A program made the translations under genes and the position numbers. A DNA stretch of 64,000 nucleotides, taken from assembly GCF_900113575.1 (NCBI RefSeq), contig NZ_FOPV01000009.1, positions 80,183 through 144,182 of the forward strand. The letters run 5' to 3'. Positions 49,261-57,470 of the stretch are shown piece by piece (within the stretch, counting starts at the first letter, position 1; each line of letters opens with the position of its first letter). This stretch comes from Nitrosospira sp. Nsp14 (GTDB taxonomy: Bacteria; Pseudomonadota; Gammaproteobacteria; Burkholderiales; Nitrosomonadaceae). The notes below the pieces were generated by a model. The model was given only the letters and a program-made list of their open reading frames with translations, was not told the origin of the DNA and did not search any database.

Positions 49261-50112
49261 CTAGTTTTTTACGAGTTTACTGACGTAATCCAGGTCGATC
49301 TCCGGCTGATCAAAGACAACCCCTGCAGTAGCAGCCACAACTTCATGCAGGGGTGTTCCATATTCTTCTTTAAGGTAACGGGACAGCTTACGGACAAAGT
49401 AATGTATAGCCGCGTTGTCTGAATTCGGTTTTCGTACTAATGGTGTTTTTTTTGAAAACTGAAGCGACTTGTCAGCAACGTCGCGAAGGATTTGATATAT
49501 AGACGGAGCTCCCTCTGCCAGAAAAAAACGCCTTAGCTCGTCAATATCATCTTCGCCCCCCGGCCGGCTTATTTCGAGATTGAGTACATTTTGTAATGAA
49601 TTAATGGACTCGGTGCTGATTAAATCCATAATTGAGTAATTGTGAAACTCTTCCGTCTCGTACATCATCTGCAATAACTCAAGGGCGTGATGATGCATTT
49701 TGAGGAAATGATCCCTGCGCTGCTTCGGACTCAGTTTCTGCGCACCCAGCCATCCCAAAATTGCTCGTTCACATTCGTGCCAGAAATAGAGGAGCTGTAC
49801 CTCTTCCTTACTCCGCTTTGAAAGGGAAGCCCAGACGGGTTTCATTCTAAGGTCCGTAATCAACTTACCCAGCAGCTCTTTACCCTTTTCTGGGGGAAGG
49901 GCAAACTCCGTCCGGTGTAAACTGGTCCGATAGTTCTCCTGCCGTTGCTTGGACATTTGCTTAAACTGCTCGTCCTCCTCGAGAAGTTGGGCAATATGGC
50001 CGTCCGGATCAGATGGACAGGGCGGGTATTCGCCACCTGGGTATTCTCTAGGGTGCGGGTAGTGGTTATAAGTCCAAACCAAAAGGGCTGGTGCCCAGTC
50101 CGGAAAATTCAT
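49261..50112 (-). CDS. Hypothetical island protein between integrase and AlpA-like gene
   Basis: A 283-residue cytoplasmic protein, unrecognised. It begins MNFPDWAPALLVWTYNHYPHPREYPGGEY. The middle is helical with a His-rich HFLKMHHHALELLQMM. The C-terminus reads AIHYFVRKLSRYLKEEYGTPLHEVVAATAGVVFD. GAGGA is close before the ATG. It follows the integrase by 41 bases, so it may be co-transcribed with it. Position suggests a role in the element's own life cycle rather than cargo, but this is inference. Confidence 0.7.
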   Translation of the reverse strand: MNFPDWAPALLVWTYNHYPHPREYPGGEYPPCPSDPDGHIAQLLEEDEQFKQMSKQRQENYRTSLHRTEFALPPEKGKELLGKLITDLRMKPVWASLSKRSKEEVQLLYFWHECERAILGWLGAQKLSPKQRRDHFLKMHHHALELLQMMYETEEFHNYSIMDLISTESINSLQNVLNLEISRPGGEDDIDELRRFFLAEGAPSIYQILRDVADKSLQFSKKTPLVRKPNSDNAAIHYFVRKLSRYLKEEYGTPLHEVVAATAGVVFDQPEIDLDYVSKLVKN

Positions 50113-50153
50113 GAGTTCCTCTTCGCGGTTGGAAAAACGATTGCCTCACGTGA

Positions 50154-51350
50154 CTAACCTCTGCTCCTGTTAAATTTCACTACACCCATATCCGGCGTCA
50201 ATCCACCGGCCACCATCATTGCGCTCGTGGCCGCATTGACACTATCCCTTACCGGATCAAGGTCGAGGCGAGCATAAATCGCTGTAGTATTCTGACTTTT
50301 ATGATTAAGACTTTTGCCAATTATGGCTAGGCTCGCGCCCTGCTTGGCCTGCCAGCTTCCCAAGGTTCGTCGTAAGTCATGAATCCGTAGGTCACCGAGA
50401 CCTGCTCGGGAGAGAATTCGCTGCCAGCCTTTCTTAGGTTCGGCCAAATGGCCGGTCTTTCCCCTGCCTGGAAAAACGAAAACAGTCGGCTCCAACGGCA
50501 ACCGGTCGCGTAGAATCTGGATTGCTTGGGGCGACAGGGTGACCGTTTGCGGAGTTCCGTTCTTTGTCGTTCTGAGACGCCACTCTGCTCGGTCCAGACT
50601 TATATCCTCCCACCGCATTGCCAATACGTTGGCTCGCCGGGCACCCGTAAGCAATGACAGCAGGAAAAAATCTCGCATGCTCGAGTTCTGTTCATCCGCC
50701 AAAGCGCGGAAGAATCTGGGCAATTCGTCTCCCTGGATGAAGCGATCGCGCGACTGCTCCTTATTATGTTTGATGCCCGTTGCCGGGTTCGTGTGCCACA
50801 GGCCCGCGGATATGGCCCAACCAAATATACTTGATACCAACGCTTTTACCCGATTGGCAGTGGTGGCTTGTCCCGCTTTGGTGATACTGCTGTGGATAGA
50901 CGCTACGCTGCTCCGGTTAATGGCGGAAATCTTCTTGGGCCCTAACGTCGCCCGCAGATACGAATGGAATTGGGACTCGTCCTGAGCCCAGGTTTTCTTG
51001 TTGGGCTTGGAGTGTCGTTCGAGGTATTCCCCGAAGAGTTCAGAAAAGGTAAGCTCAGCCTTTCGTCCCCTTTTCACTTCAGCTGGATTTACGCTATTAG
51101 CAATGTCAGCATTAATCTCGGCAGCCTTCCGTCTTGCCTGCTCAATAGTTAGAGCGGGATAGCGACCCAGCGTAACGCGTTCGAGTCTTCCATGTATCCG
51201 ACGTAATACAGAAAATGTCCGAGTACCGTTCGAACTTACTCGAACCTGTAAGCCTAGCGTCTTCGTGTCGTGGAAATCGATTCGCTTGCCTTGTTCGGGC
51301 AACGGCAAGCCTTCAATCATTGCTTTCGTGAAATTAATCTTATTCGCCAT
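50154..51350 (-). CDS. int: Tyrosine recombinase, island integrase
   Basis: A 398-residue P4-type integrase that recombines the tRNA-Thr attachment sites. An N-terminal DUF4102-like arm-binding domain (about 1-90, KTLGLQVRVSSNGTRTF and VTLGRYPALTIEQARR) and a SAM-like core-binding domain (about 100-190) precede the catalytic domain. Catalytic residues are R238 (TGARRANVL), H324 and R327 (HDLRR), H350 (SLNHKS) and Y359 (AIYARLD). AGAGGA precedes the ATG. A consensus-like promoter lies 75-103 bases upstream. It reads away from attR into the island. The gene looks intact. Confidence 0.95.
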   Translation of the reverse strand: MANKINFTKAMIEGLPLPEQGKRIDFHDTKTLGLQVRVSSNGTRTFSVLRRIHGRLERVTLGRYPALTIEQARRKAAEINADIANSVNPAEVKRGRKAELTFSELFGEYLERHSKPNKKTWAQDESQFHSYLRATLGPKKISAINRSSVASIHSSITKAGQATTANRVKALVSSIFGWAISAGLWHTNPATGIKHNKEQSRDRFIQGDELPRFFRALADEQNSSMRDFFLLSLLTGARRANVLAMRWEDISLDRAEWRLRTTKNGTPQTVTLSPQAIQILRDRLPLEPTVFVFPGRGKTGHLAEPKKGWQRILSRAGLGDLRIHDLRRTLGSWQAKQGASLAIIGKSLNHKSQNTTAIYARLDLDPVRDSVNAATSAMMVAGGLTPDMGVVKFNRSRG

Positions 51351-51359
51351 CTCATCCTC

Positions 51360-51378
51360 TGGGTAACTCTGGGGTAAC
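51360..51378 (+). repeat. Paired (T/G)GGGTAAC repeats, probable integrase arm sites (right)
   Basis: TGGGTAAC and GGGGTAAC, 11 bases apart start to start, with the same orientation as the left pair at 33754-33772. They lie in the integrase leader, so integrase binding here could also repress its own gene. Confidence 0.6.
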
Positions 51379-51424
51379 TCCAGAGGTGAATTTAGCGTAC
51401 ACTCTGTGTTACAACATAAATGTC

Positions 51425-51453
51425 ACTATAGGCTGAAGATGACCGTATATCAA
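51425..51453 (-). promoter_or_regulatory. Sigma-70-like promoter of the integrase
   Basis: On the minus strand TTGATA (51453-51448) and TATAGT (51430-51425) are 17 bases apart. Transcription would start near 51418 and read the GGGGTAAC repeats before the integrase start at 51350. Confidence 0.55.
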
Positions 51454-51495
51454 GGGTTATAAACTTTAATCAATTTGGGGAAAACGGGGGGCATT

Positions 51496-51544
51496 CTGAT
51501 TCGTAATCAGTAGGTCGGGGGTTCGACTCCTCTCAACAGCACCA
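51496..51544 (+). repeat. Right attachment site (attR), tRNA-Thr 3' fragment
   Basis: A 49-base copy of the tRNA 3' half including CCA, with one A-to-G difference. The 5' half of a tRNA is missing, so this is not a second tRNA gene but the displaced or duplicated crossover sequence. Confidence 0.92.
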
Positions 51545-52321
51545 ATTAGTACATTCCTACATCCGTTACATCGCGCCACCGCTCAACGTCCCGGACATCG
51601 GGTTACACCGGGTAAGCGAAAACAGTTTGATGGAAATTCGGTACCTGGACGGCAACTTCCGCGGTATCCCCCACGCTATCGCTTAATATTCGCCTTGCTA
51701 CCAGTCTCGCGCACGGCATTCTTTTGCAGACCAAGGCCCCACTTCGTATGTTGGGCGGTGGCGGCACTCGGGACAGTTGCGGGTCCGGACCATGCCCGTC
51801 GCCACCTGGCGTTTTCTGTGTTTAACGTAAATTCTCTTGGATCGAACACCTGATCCTCCCCGCACTCGCCCGGCTCGAGCTCAGGGGCGCTTTTCTGTTG
51901 TTATCCTTCTTTATTTTTGTTACCTCTCGGAGCGACACCGTCGGACTGCTTTCGAAGTGCAACGATCTACAGATTAGAACATGCCTTACTTGACATGTGT
52001 AACGAGCTCAAGAGTGTGAGGTGTTGCCAGGGTTCGGCGTCGGCTCGCGGACAGAGTTCCGCGCCGTAAAATCGTTGCGTGTCGCGTAAGCATTTTCGCT
52101 TGTAAAACGTTATGCCCTTATGGGACATCAAAGAGGGGGAAATTAGCTGGAGTTGTAGGCCTTGAGCAAGGCTAAGGTAGCACCTTATATGGTATCGGAG
52201 TGGTCTTGCTGAGATGGATAATGGGGAGGAAAGATTAGCTAGTGAATTATCTTTTGCGGGAAAGGGCCTGAGCTCGTTTATATTTGGAATGTTTATTATT
52301 TTGTTTGCCAAATAGCGCGAA
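51545..52321. other. Intergenic region outside the island, no gene seen
   Basis: No convincing coding frame. A minus-strand frame of 164 codons (51967-52461) lacks protein-like features and overlaps the signal peptide of the next gene. The AT-rich part just before 52322 presumably holds its promoter. Confidence 0.4.
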
Positions 52322-54475
52322 ATGAAGCTTTTTTTTACAGCGAAAATATTGGACATTGAGGGCTCCCGCCTCGTGTCGTTAGTGGTATGCCTGGTATTGG
52401 CTGCCTTGACGCCGCCAACCTTTGCGGACAACACCGTCAAATTAAGGATACTGGTGGTCACGACAGGCGGGGTCGCGGAAGATATGGGATTTGCTTATAT
52501 CAAGCCCTTCCTTGAAGAAATGGGCGTGCCATATGATGTGTTAAACGTCAGGACACAGGATTTGACTGTGGCGTCTCTCTCCACTTCTCAAACCGGACCC
52601 GGCTGCAATGTGGAGGACGAAGGTTGCGTGGGCAACTACAACGGCATCATCCTTACGGATTCTGACCTGTCTCCCGCCTTCACCCCATCAGAATGGGACA
52701 TCCTGCACAATTACGAGAGGAATTTCGGCGTCCGTGAAGCGGTGCTGTCAGGCTGGCCAGCCACTTATAAGGACTCGCGGCCTCCCCATGGGGTTTATCT
52801 GGATTATGGGCTGGTCTATTCGTCCAGCGGCGACGACTATGAAGGCCGGTGGTCAGTGTCCGCCGCATACAACAAGGAAGTGTTTGAGTATGTGAACCAG
52901 GCCAATTCACTTCCAGTTACTAACTTCGCGTTCGCGGGCAATCCCCGGAATGATGCTGCTGGCCCACGGGATGGTTCTGTCCCCCGGGTAGAGCCGCTCC
53001 TCAGAACGGAAAAAGGCGAAGCCCTGGTATCCATTGTCCGATACATGACGCCCGCGCGAAGCAAGCCCGTACGGGAGGTAATGATCTCGACGATTACCAA
53101 CGCAGCGTTCCTTATCCATTCACAGGTTCTTGCCTATGAGTTCATCAACTGGGTGACGCAAGGAGTATTTGTGGGGGGGCGTCGTATACATATGGCAACT
53201 CATGTGGACGATTTGTTTCTTCGTAGCCTCGTTTGGGACACGGCCCTTAAGGCAAGTAACCCCGCGAATAGCTATCGCTTGAGCGGCGCTGACGTCAACA
53301 ACGCGGTGAGCAAGCAACTCGCCTTTCGCGCCGCGCACCCGCTAGCGGGCGCCTTCAAGTTGGATTTTGCGTTTAATGGTGCGGGGGCCGTGGTTTACCC
53401 GAAAGCTGCGACGTTGATTGCAAACCTGAAGGACGACCTCGTGGCCGCAGTCGTCGTCAATAAGAGAAACTTCCGCTTCATCAACCACACCTTCAGTCAC
53501 GCGACCCTGGATAAGGCGCGGGCTCGATCTGATGCGCCTTGTGATTACGCGACTCTTAACACAGTCGCGGCTATTAAAGCCGAGATTCTCAGGAACCGGG
53601 TAGTCTGGGGACTTCTGGGACTTCCCGACAGAGGTGAAAACGACCGGGTACTCCTGAGTGGAGAGCACTCGGGCCTCAAAGACCACAAGTGCACCGTTAA
53701 ACCTGCTCTGCATCGGGATATGTTCGATGTCCAAGCGGATGATACGGAATTTGACGCCGGAGGCGCCAACCCGCTGTTCCTGGAAGCAGCAGCTAAAGCG
53801 GGAGTTCGCTATCTTGGCGCCGACTCAACGCAGCCCGCCCAGAACGTCGAACAGTTTATTACCCAGTACGAGGACGGCAGCCCGGCGGATCGCCTGTTGC
53901 TACCACGCTGGCCCACGGATATTTTTTTTAACGTGACGAATCCCATGCAACTGGAGGATGAGTACAACTACCTTTATCACGGGCGGTTCGTTGAGGTGGG
54001 ACAAGACCCGTGTGACGTACCGCAGGCGCTCTGCTCACGCAGGAATTATGCTGAAATCCTCGTTGCGGAAGCCGATCTGGCCGTGCGACATATGCTGACG
54101 TTAAAAAAGTGGCCGCATTTTTTCCATCAGGCAAACCTCGCCAGATACGACGAGGAGGGTAGCACACTCCAGTTTGACTGGCTTAACGCCGTATTCGCAG
54201 GATATGAGGAGCTGTTGACGCTACCGGTCAAGAATATCCCCTATTATTTGATCGGTGATCGCACTGCGGCAAGGCTCAACGCGAAGTCGGCGGTTATTCA
54301 TGGGACATGGGACCGCGCGAACGATCACGTTACCCTTTCTGCGGATAAGTCCATACCGAGCCTTGCTGTTACGGGTATCTCGGGCGGAGAGCTTTACGGG
54401 GGTCAATTCGTGCGGGAAGTCGCCATTGGCAACACCCCCAGGAAGTTTTCGATTGACAGGGCGCTGACCAAGTGA
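52322..54475 (+). CDS. Exported NodB-like polysaccharide deacetylase, possibly CE18/Agd3-like
   Basis: A 717-residue exported protein. A signal peptide (about 1-36, ending PTFA before DNT) leads to a beta-rich N-terminal region (ILVVTTGGVAEDMGFAYIKPFLEEM) and then a deacetylase-like core. HVDDLFL (Asp 296 and Asp 297) fits NodB motif 1, and NHTFSHATLD (His 389 and His 393) fits the metal-binding motif 2. The overall length and an N-terminal extra module recall the fungal exopolysaccharide deacetylase Agd3 (family CE18), but that link is from memory of the layout, not an alignment. It would remove acetyl groups from an amino-sugar polymer in the periplasm or outside. No polysaccharide genes are next to it. 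Confidence 0.7.
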   Translation: MKLFFTAKILDIEGSRLVSLVVCLVLAALTPPTFADNTVKLRILVVTTGGVAEDMGFAYIKPFLEEMGVPYDVLNVRTQDLTVASLSTSQTGPGCNVEDEGCVGNYNGIILTDSDLSPAFTPSEWDILHNYERNFGVREAVLSGWPATYKDSRPPHGVYLDYGLVYSSSGDDYEGRWSVSAAYNKEVFEYVNQANSLPVTNFAFAGNPRNDAAGPRDGSVPRVEPLLRTEKGEALVSIVRYMTPARSKPVREVMISTITNAAFLIHSQVLAYEFINWVTQGVFVGGRRIHMATHVDDLFLRSLVWDTALKASNPANSYRLSGADVNNAVSKQLAFRAAHPLAGAFKLDFAFNGAGAVVYPKAATLIANLKDDLVAAVVVNKRNFRFINHTFSHATLDKARARSDAPCDYATLNTVAAIKAEILRNRVVWGLLGLPDRGENDRVLLSGEHSGLKDHKCTVKPALHRDMFDVQADDTEFDAGGANPLFLEAAAKAGVRYLGADSTQPAQNVEQFITQYEDGSPADRLLLPRWPTDIFFNVTNPMQLEDEYNYLYHGRFVEVGQDPCDVPQALCSRRNYAEILVAEADLAVRHMLTLKKWPHFFHQANLARYDEEGSTLQFDWLNAVFAGYEELLTLPVKNIPYYLIGDRTAARLNAKSAVIHGTWDRANDHVTLSADKSIPSLAVTGISGGELYGGQFVREVAIGNTPRKFSIDRALTK

Positions 54476-54733
54476 ACGTGGGGTACTCTCCTCGATTGCT
54501 GGGCTTTGGGCTGCAGCGGTGCCGTTCCTTCAATGACGTTTTGAGTAGCCGTACTTCAGTCCAATGGTAAATCTCGTGCATGGGGTTAAGATGCGGTTTG
54601 TTTGTCGTGGGTATTGGGGGCAGGCTGGCAAACGAGTAATAGAGGCAGAGGCCCCGGTAGGGCGCAAAGGTTTTTACCCCGCTCGGTGATGAACAGGAGC
54701 GAGGTCGAGTGGTGTTAATCTTAAAGATAGAGA

Positions 54734-55018
54734 ATGACTATGTCCGACATTTTGACGTTCGATCAGACCTATGAGCTGGCGGACATGCTGATAAGAAAAG
54801 CGACCAAAGAACAACTCGCGGAGTGTGCGCGACTGCTTGCCTTGAATCTTGCCCATCACCAGATAAAACAGGGGGAGATACCAATAGACGCCACGCTGGC
54901 TTCGTTACGATCGTTTGAACGCAACGACGAGCATCTCAAATTGCTAATGGAAGGAATGCTCAACCTGATAGGTGTTCTGCTGAATGTGTCCGGCGACCTG
55001 GGGCAGGTGAAGCACTAA
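54734..55018 (+). CDS. Small helical protein, unknown function
   Basis: A 94-residue cytoplasmic protein (92 if it starts at the second ATG, 54740): MSDILTFDQTYELADMLIRKATKEQLAECARLLALNLAHHQIKQGEIPIDATL, then a helical C-terminus. The composition and regular helices indicate a real, folded protein, and I think similar proteins exist in other ammonia oxidisers. No catalytic motif is visible and the neighbours give no hint. Confidence 0.65.
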   Translation: MTMSDILTFDQTYELADMLIRKATKEQLAECARLLALNLAHHQIKQGEIPIDATLASLRSFERNDEHLKLLMEGMLNLIGVLLNVSGDLGQVKH

Positions 55019-55447
55019 TAGTTCTGAACCGTCTGCTTCTCCGGAAGAATGCGGCGTAGGGATAAATCAGTATGGCGGTAACATATCCTGGGTCATTGCC
55101 CCTTCTTCCGTGTTGCTCCCCAATGCAAGCTAGCGCAGCACCCGTTAAGCATTAAGGCGGATCGCGCCCAAAACCGACATCACCGGGAAGCTTTTCAGAC
55201 GGTGCGCGATATGGCGGGACCATATAGGGGTCGAGATCGGTTTTACGGTAATATCCGAATGCATGGGCTCCCGCTTTCCCAACTCCACGACTGAATATAA
55301 TTGTTTTATCGCGCTTGAAAGTAGGCGCTCTCTTTTCGGATTCGTCGCGTCGAGCGCCCGCTTCCTACCGGTTTAGGTATCCCTTTGCGGTTTTGTGTTT
55401 GCACGTGAAGGGGGAGGCTATGGGCTCGTCGTATTTAATGGTGGGTT
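55019..55447. other. Intergenic region, no gene seen
   Basis: No coding frame, RNA gene or clear terminator was recognised between the small helical protein and the transporter gene. Confidence 0.4.
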
Positions 55448-56773
55448 ATGTCATCAGGTAACGAATCAAGGTATCTTGCTGCCGGCGTGAGCAAGCGGGA
55501 AGCGTGGTCGTGGGCGATGTTCGACTTTGCCAACTCCGGCTATACCACGGTGGTGATTACAGCAATTTTCAATGCTTACTTCGTTGGCGTAGTAACAAAC
55601 AATGAGGACTGGGGAACGTTCGCATGGACTGCCTCGCTTGGGGTTTCATATGCGCTGATTATTGTCGCTGCACCGCTCCTTGGCGCCTATGCTGATGCCT
55701 ATGCTGCAAAGAAACGGCTGCTGTTGCTGACGACTGTTGGATGCGTTTCATTTACCGCGCTGCTTTATTTTATCGGCCCCGGCGATCTCGGGCTGGCAAT
55801 TTTGCTGATTATTCTGTCAAATTTTTTTTTCGGTTGCGGCGAAAATCTGATTGCCGCCTTTTTGCCGGAACTGGCTCAGAGCAGGGCGCTGGGAAAAGTG
55901 TCAGGCTGGGGTTGGAGCCTCGGTTATATCGGCGGGCTGGTCAGCTTGGGCGTATCGCTGGCGTATGTCACATGGGCCCAGAATATCGGCATGCGAGCCG
56001 ATCAGTTTGTGCCCGTGACAATGCTTATAACAGCAGTAATTTTTGCTGTAGCCTGTATTCCCACCTTTCTTTTCCTTAAAGAACGCGCCTTACCTCAACC
56101 GCATCTTTTCGGAGGCAGCGCGCTGCGTGAAGCAGTGGCGCGTCTCGCGGGTACGCTTCATCAGGTCCGTGAGTTTCGCGACTTGTTGCGTTTTCTGGCC
56201 TGTCTCGTCTTTTATCAGGCTGGCATACAAACCGTCATCACGCTGGCGGCGATATATGCCCAACAAGTAATGCATTTCGATACGGGCGACACCATGTTTC
56301 TGGTGCTCGTGGTCAATGTCACCGCGTCAGTTGGGGCCCTTGCGTTCGGCAGCGTTCAGGACAGAATCGGCCATATTCCAACGATTGCATTGACGCTGTG
56401 TGGCTGGCTTCTGATGGTGTTGCTGGCCTGGTCGGCGGAAAGCCGGTCTACCTTCTGGCTGGCTGCCAACGTTGCCGGACTGTGTCTCGGGGCCTCGCAA
56501 TCCGCCGGACGCGCGTTAGTGGGTTTTTTCAGCCCGAGTGCGAGGCGGGCTGAGTTTTTCGGATTATGGGGGCTGGCGGTCAAGCTGTCGTCAATAGTGG
56601 GACCGATCACCTACGGAGCGGTTAGCTGGATTTCAAGTGGCGACCATCGGCTGGCAATGTTGATAACGGGCGTTTATTTTGTTATCGGCCTGGCGATATT
56701 GATGAGCATCGATGTAAGGAGGGGGAGGGAGGCCGCGCTCCAATCCGACGCGGTACCCGTAAACGCAGTTTGA
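55448..56773 (+). CDS. MFS transporter, UMF1/Atg22-like family
   Basis: A 441-residue inner-membrane transporter with 12 hydrophobic segments. The opening EAWSWAMFDFANSGYTTVVITAIFNAYF is the signature of the UMF1 family (Atg22-like MFS permeases). A-layer motifs such as GAYADAYAAKKRLLL between TM2 and TM3 and GSVQDRIGHIPTIALTLCGW in the second half are typical. The substrate of bacterial members is unknown; amino acids are exported by the yeast relative. It is convergent with the His-rich protein gene. Confidence 0.9.
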   Translation: MSSGNESRYLAAGVSKREAWSWAMFDFANSGYTTVVITAIFNAYFVGVVTNNEDWGTFAWTASLGVSYALIIVAAPLLGAYADAYAAKKRLLLLTTVGCVSFTALLYFIGPGDLGLAILLIILSNFFFGCGENLIAAFLPELAQSRALGKVSGWGWSLGYIGGLVSLGVSLAYVTWAQNIGMRADQFVPVTMLITAVIFAVACIPTFLFLKERALPQPHLFGGSALREAVARLAGTLHQVREFRDLLRFLACLVFYQAGIQTVITLAAIYAQQVMHFDTGDTMFLVLVVNVTASVGALAFGSVQDRIGHIPTIALTLCGWLLMVLLAWSAESRSTFWLAANVAGLCLGASQSAGRALVGFFSPSARRAEFFGLWGLAVKLSSIVGPITYGAVSWISSGDHRLAMLITGVYFVIGLAILMSIDVRRGREAALQSDAVPVNAV

Positions 56774-56875
56774 CCGGCTTGAACGAAGACTGCGTCCTGT
56801 TGGACTTCCTGCCGTCCAAATTCCTCACTTCGCCCAGCTTTTCACCTGTCCTTCGTTACCTGCGTCTGCCGGTAG

Positions 56876-57364
56876 TTAATGATGCATGTGATGATGATCA
56901 TGTCCGTTATTACCACCTGCGGGTTTTTTCTCCTGAGGTTTTTTGGCAGCTTTCGCCTTGGACTTGAGTGGCGTAAAACGGGCGGATTGCGCGTCCTGTT
57001 CTGGCAGTTTGATAAACGCGATGATGGTGGTTTCAGGGGTGACCGTGAAGTCTCCGGTACCTTTTAGTATGTTCTCACCCGCCGGCTGCAGCTTGATGGA
57101 GTTTTCTGGCTTGCCTTTGCCTATCTGGATGCTTACCTTCCCTACCCCGCCGCCGGTATTGATCTTGTTATCGCTATGATCTGCGACATACAGCAGAATT
57201 TCTTTGTCCTTTGTCACGAGTTCCAGGTGATAAGGTCCAGCCATGCGCATCTGCCCGCCATGTGGGGCAGCAATAGAGTCGAAATATTCCTCGGTGTGCG
57301 CGGCAACGGGAAGTGACACGGCCAACGCGGCAGCAGTAACAACGGTGGCCAGCAATTTACTCAT
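56876..57364 (-). CDS. Periplasmic protein with His-rich C-terminus, probable metal binder
   Basis: A 162-residue exported protein. A signal peptide (about 1-22, VAAHTEEYF at the junction) gives a mature protein starting close to a His, followed by PHGGQMRMAGPYHLELVTKDKEILLYVADHSD, a beta-sandwich-like stretch. The C-terminus is a Lys/Pro/Ala linker ending GNNGHDHHHMHH, an obvious candidate for Cu or other metal binding. AGGAG precedes the ATG. It is the last gene of the amo-cop series (107 bases after copD), so a role in periplasmic copper supply for ammonia monooxygenase is inferred. Confidence 0.82.
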   Translation of the reverse strand: MSKLLATVVTAAALAVSLPVAAHTEEYFDSIAAPHGGQMRMAGPYHLELVTKDKEILLYVADHSDNKINTGGGVGKVSIQIGKGKPENSIKLQPAGENILKGTGDFTVTPETTIIAFIKLPEQDAQSARFTPLKSKAKAAKKPQEKKPAGGNNGHDHHHMHH

Positions 57365-57470
57365 TTTCTTCTCCTAGTGGAAACTAATTAAAGGGGTGTA
57401 CAAAAAATGGATTTGCAGCCCGTTTGGGCTTTGTGCTCTCTCTTTCTGTCATTGAGCTTGGGAAACAAAG

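Noticed and set aside
51496..51544. Second tRNA-Thr gene
   Set aside because: Only the 3' half is present and there is no acceptor 5' strand or D arm, so it is the attR copy.
51967..52461. 164-codon minus-strand frame upstream of the deacetylase
   Set aside because: No ribosome site or domain, and it overlaps the start and signal peptide of the certain gene at 52322.
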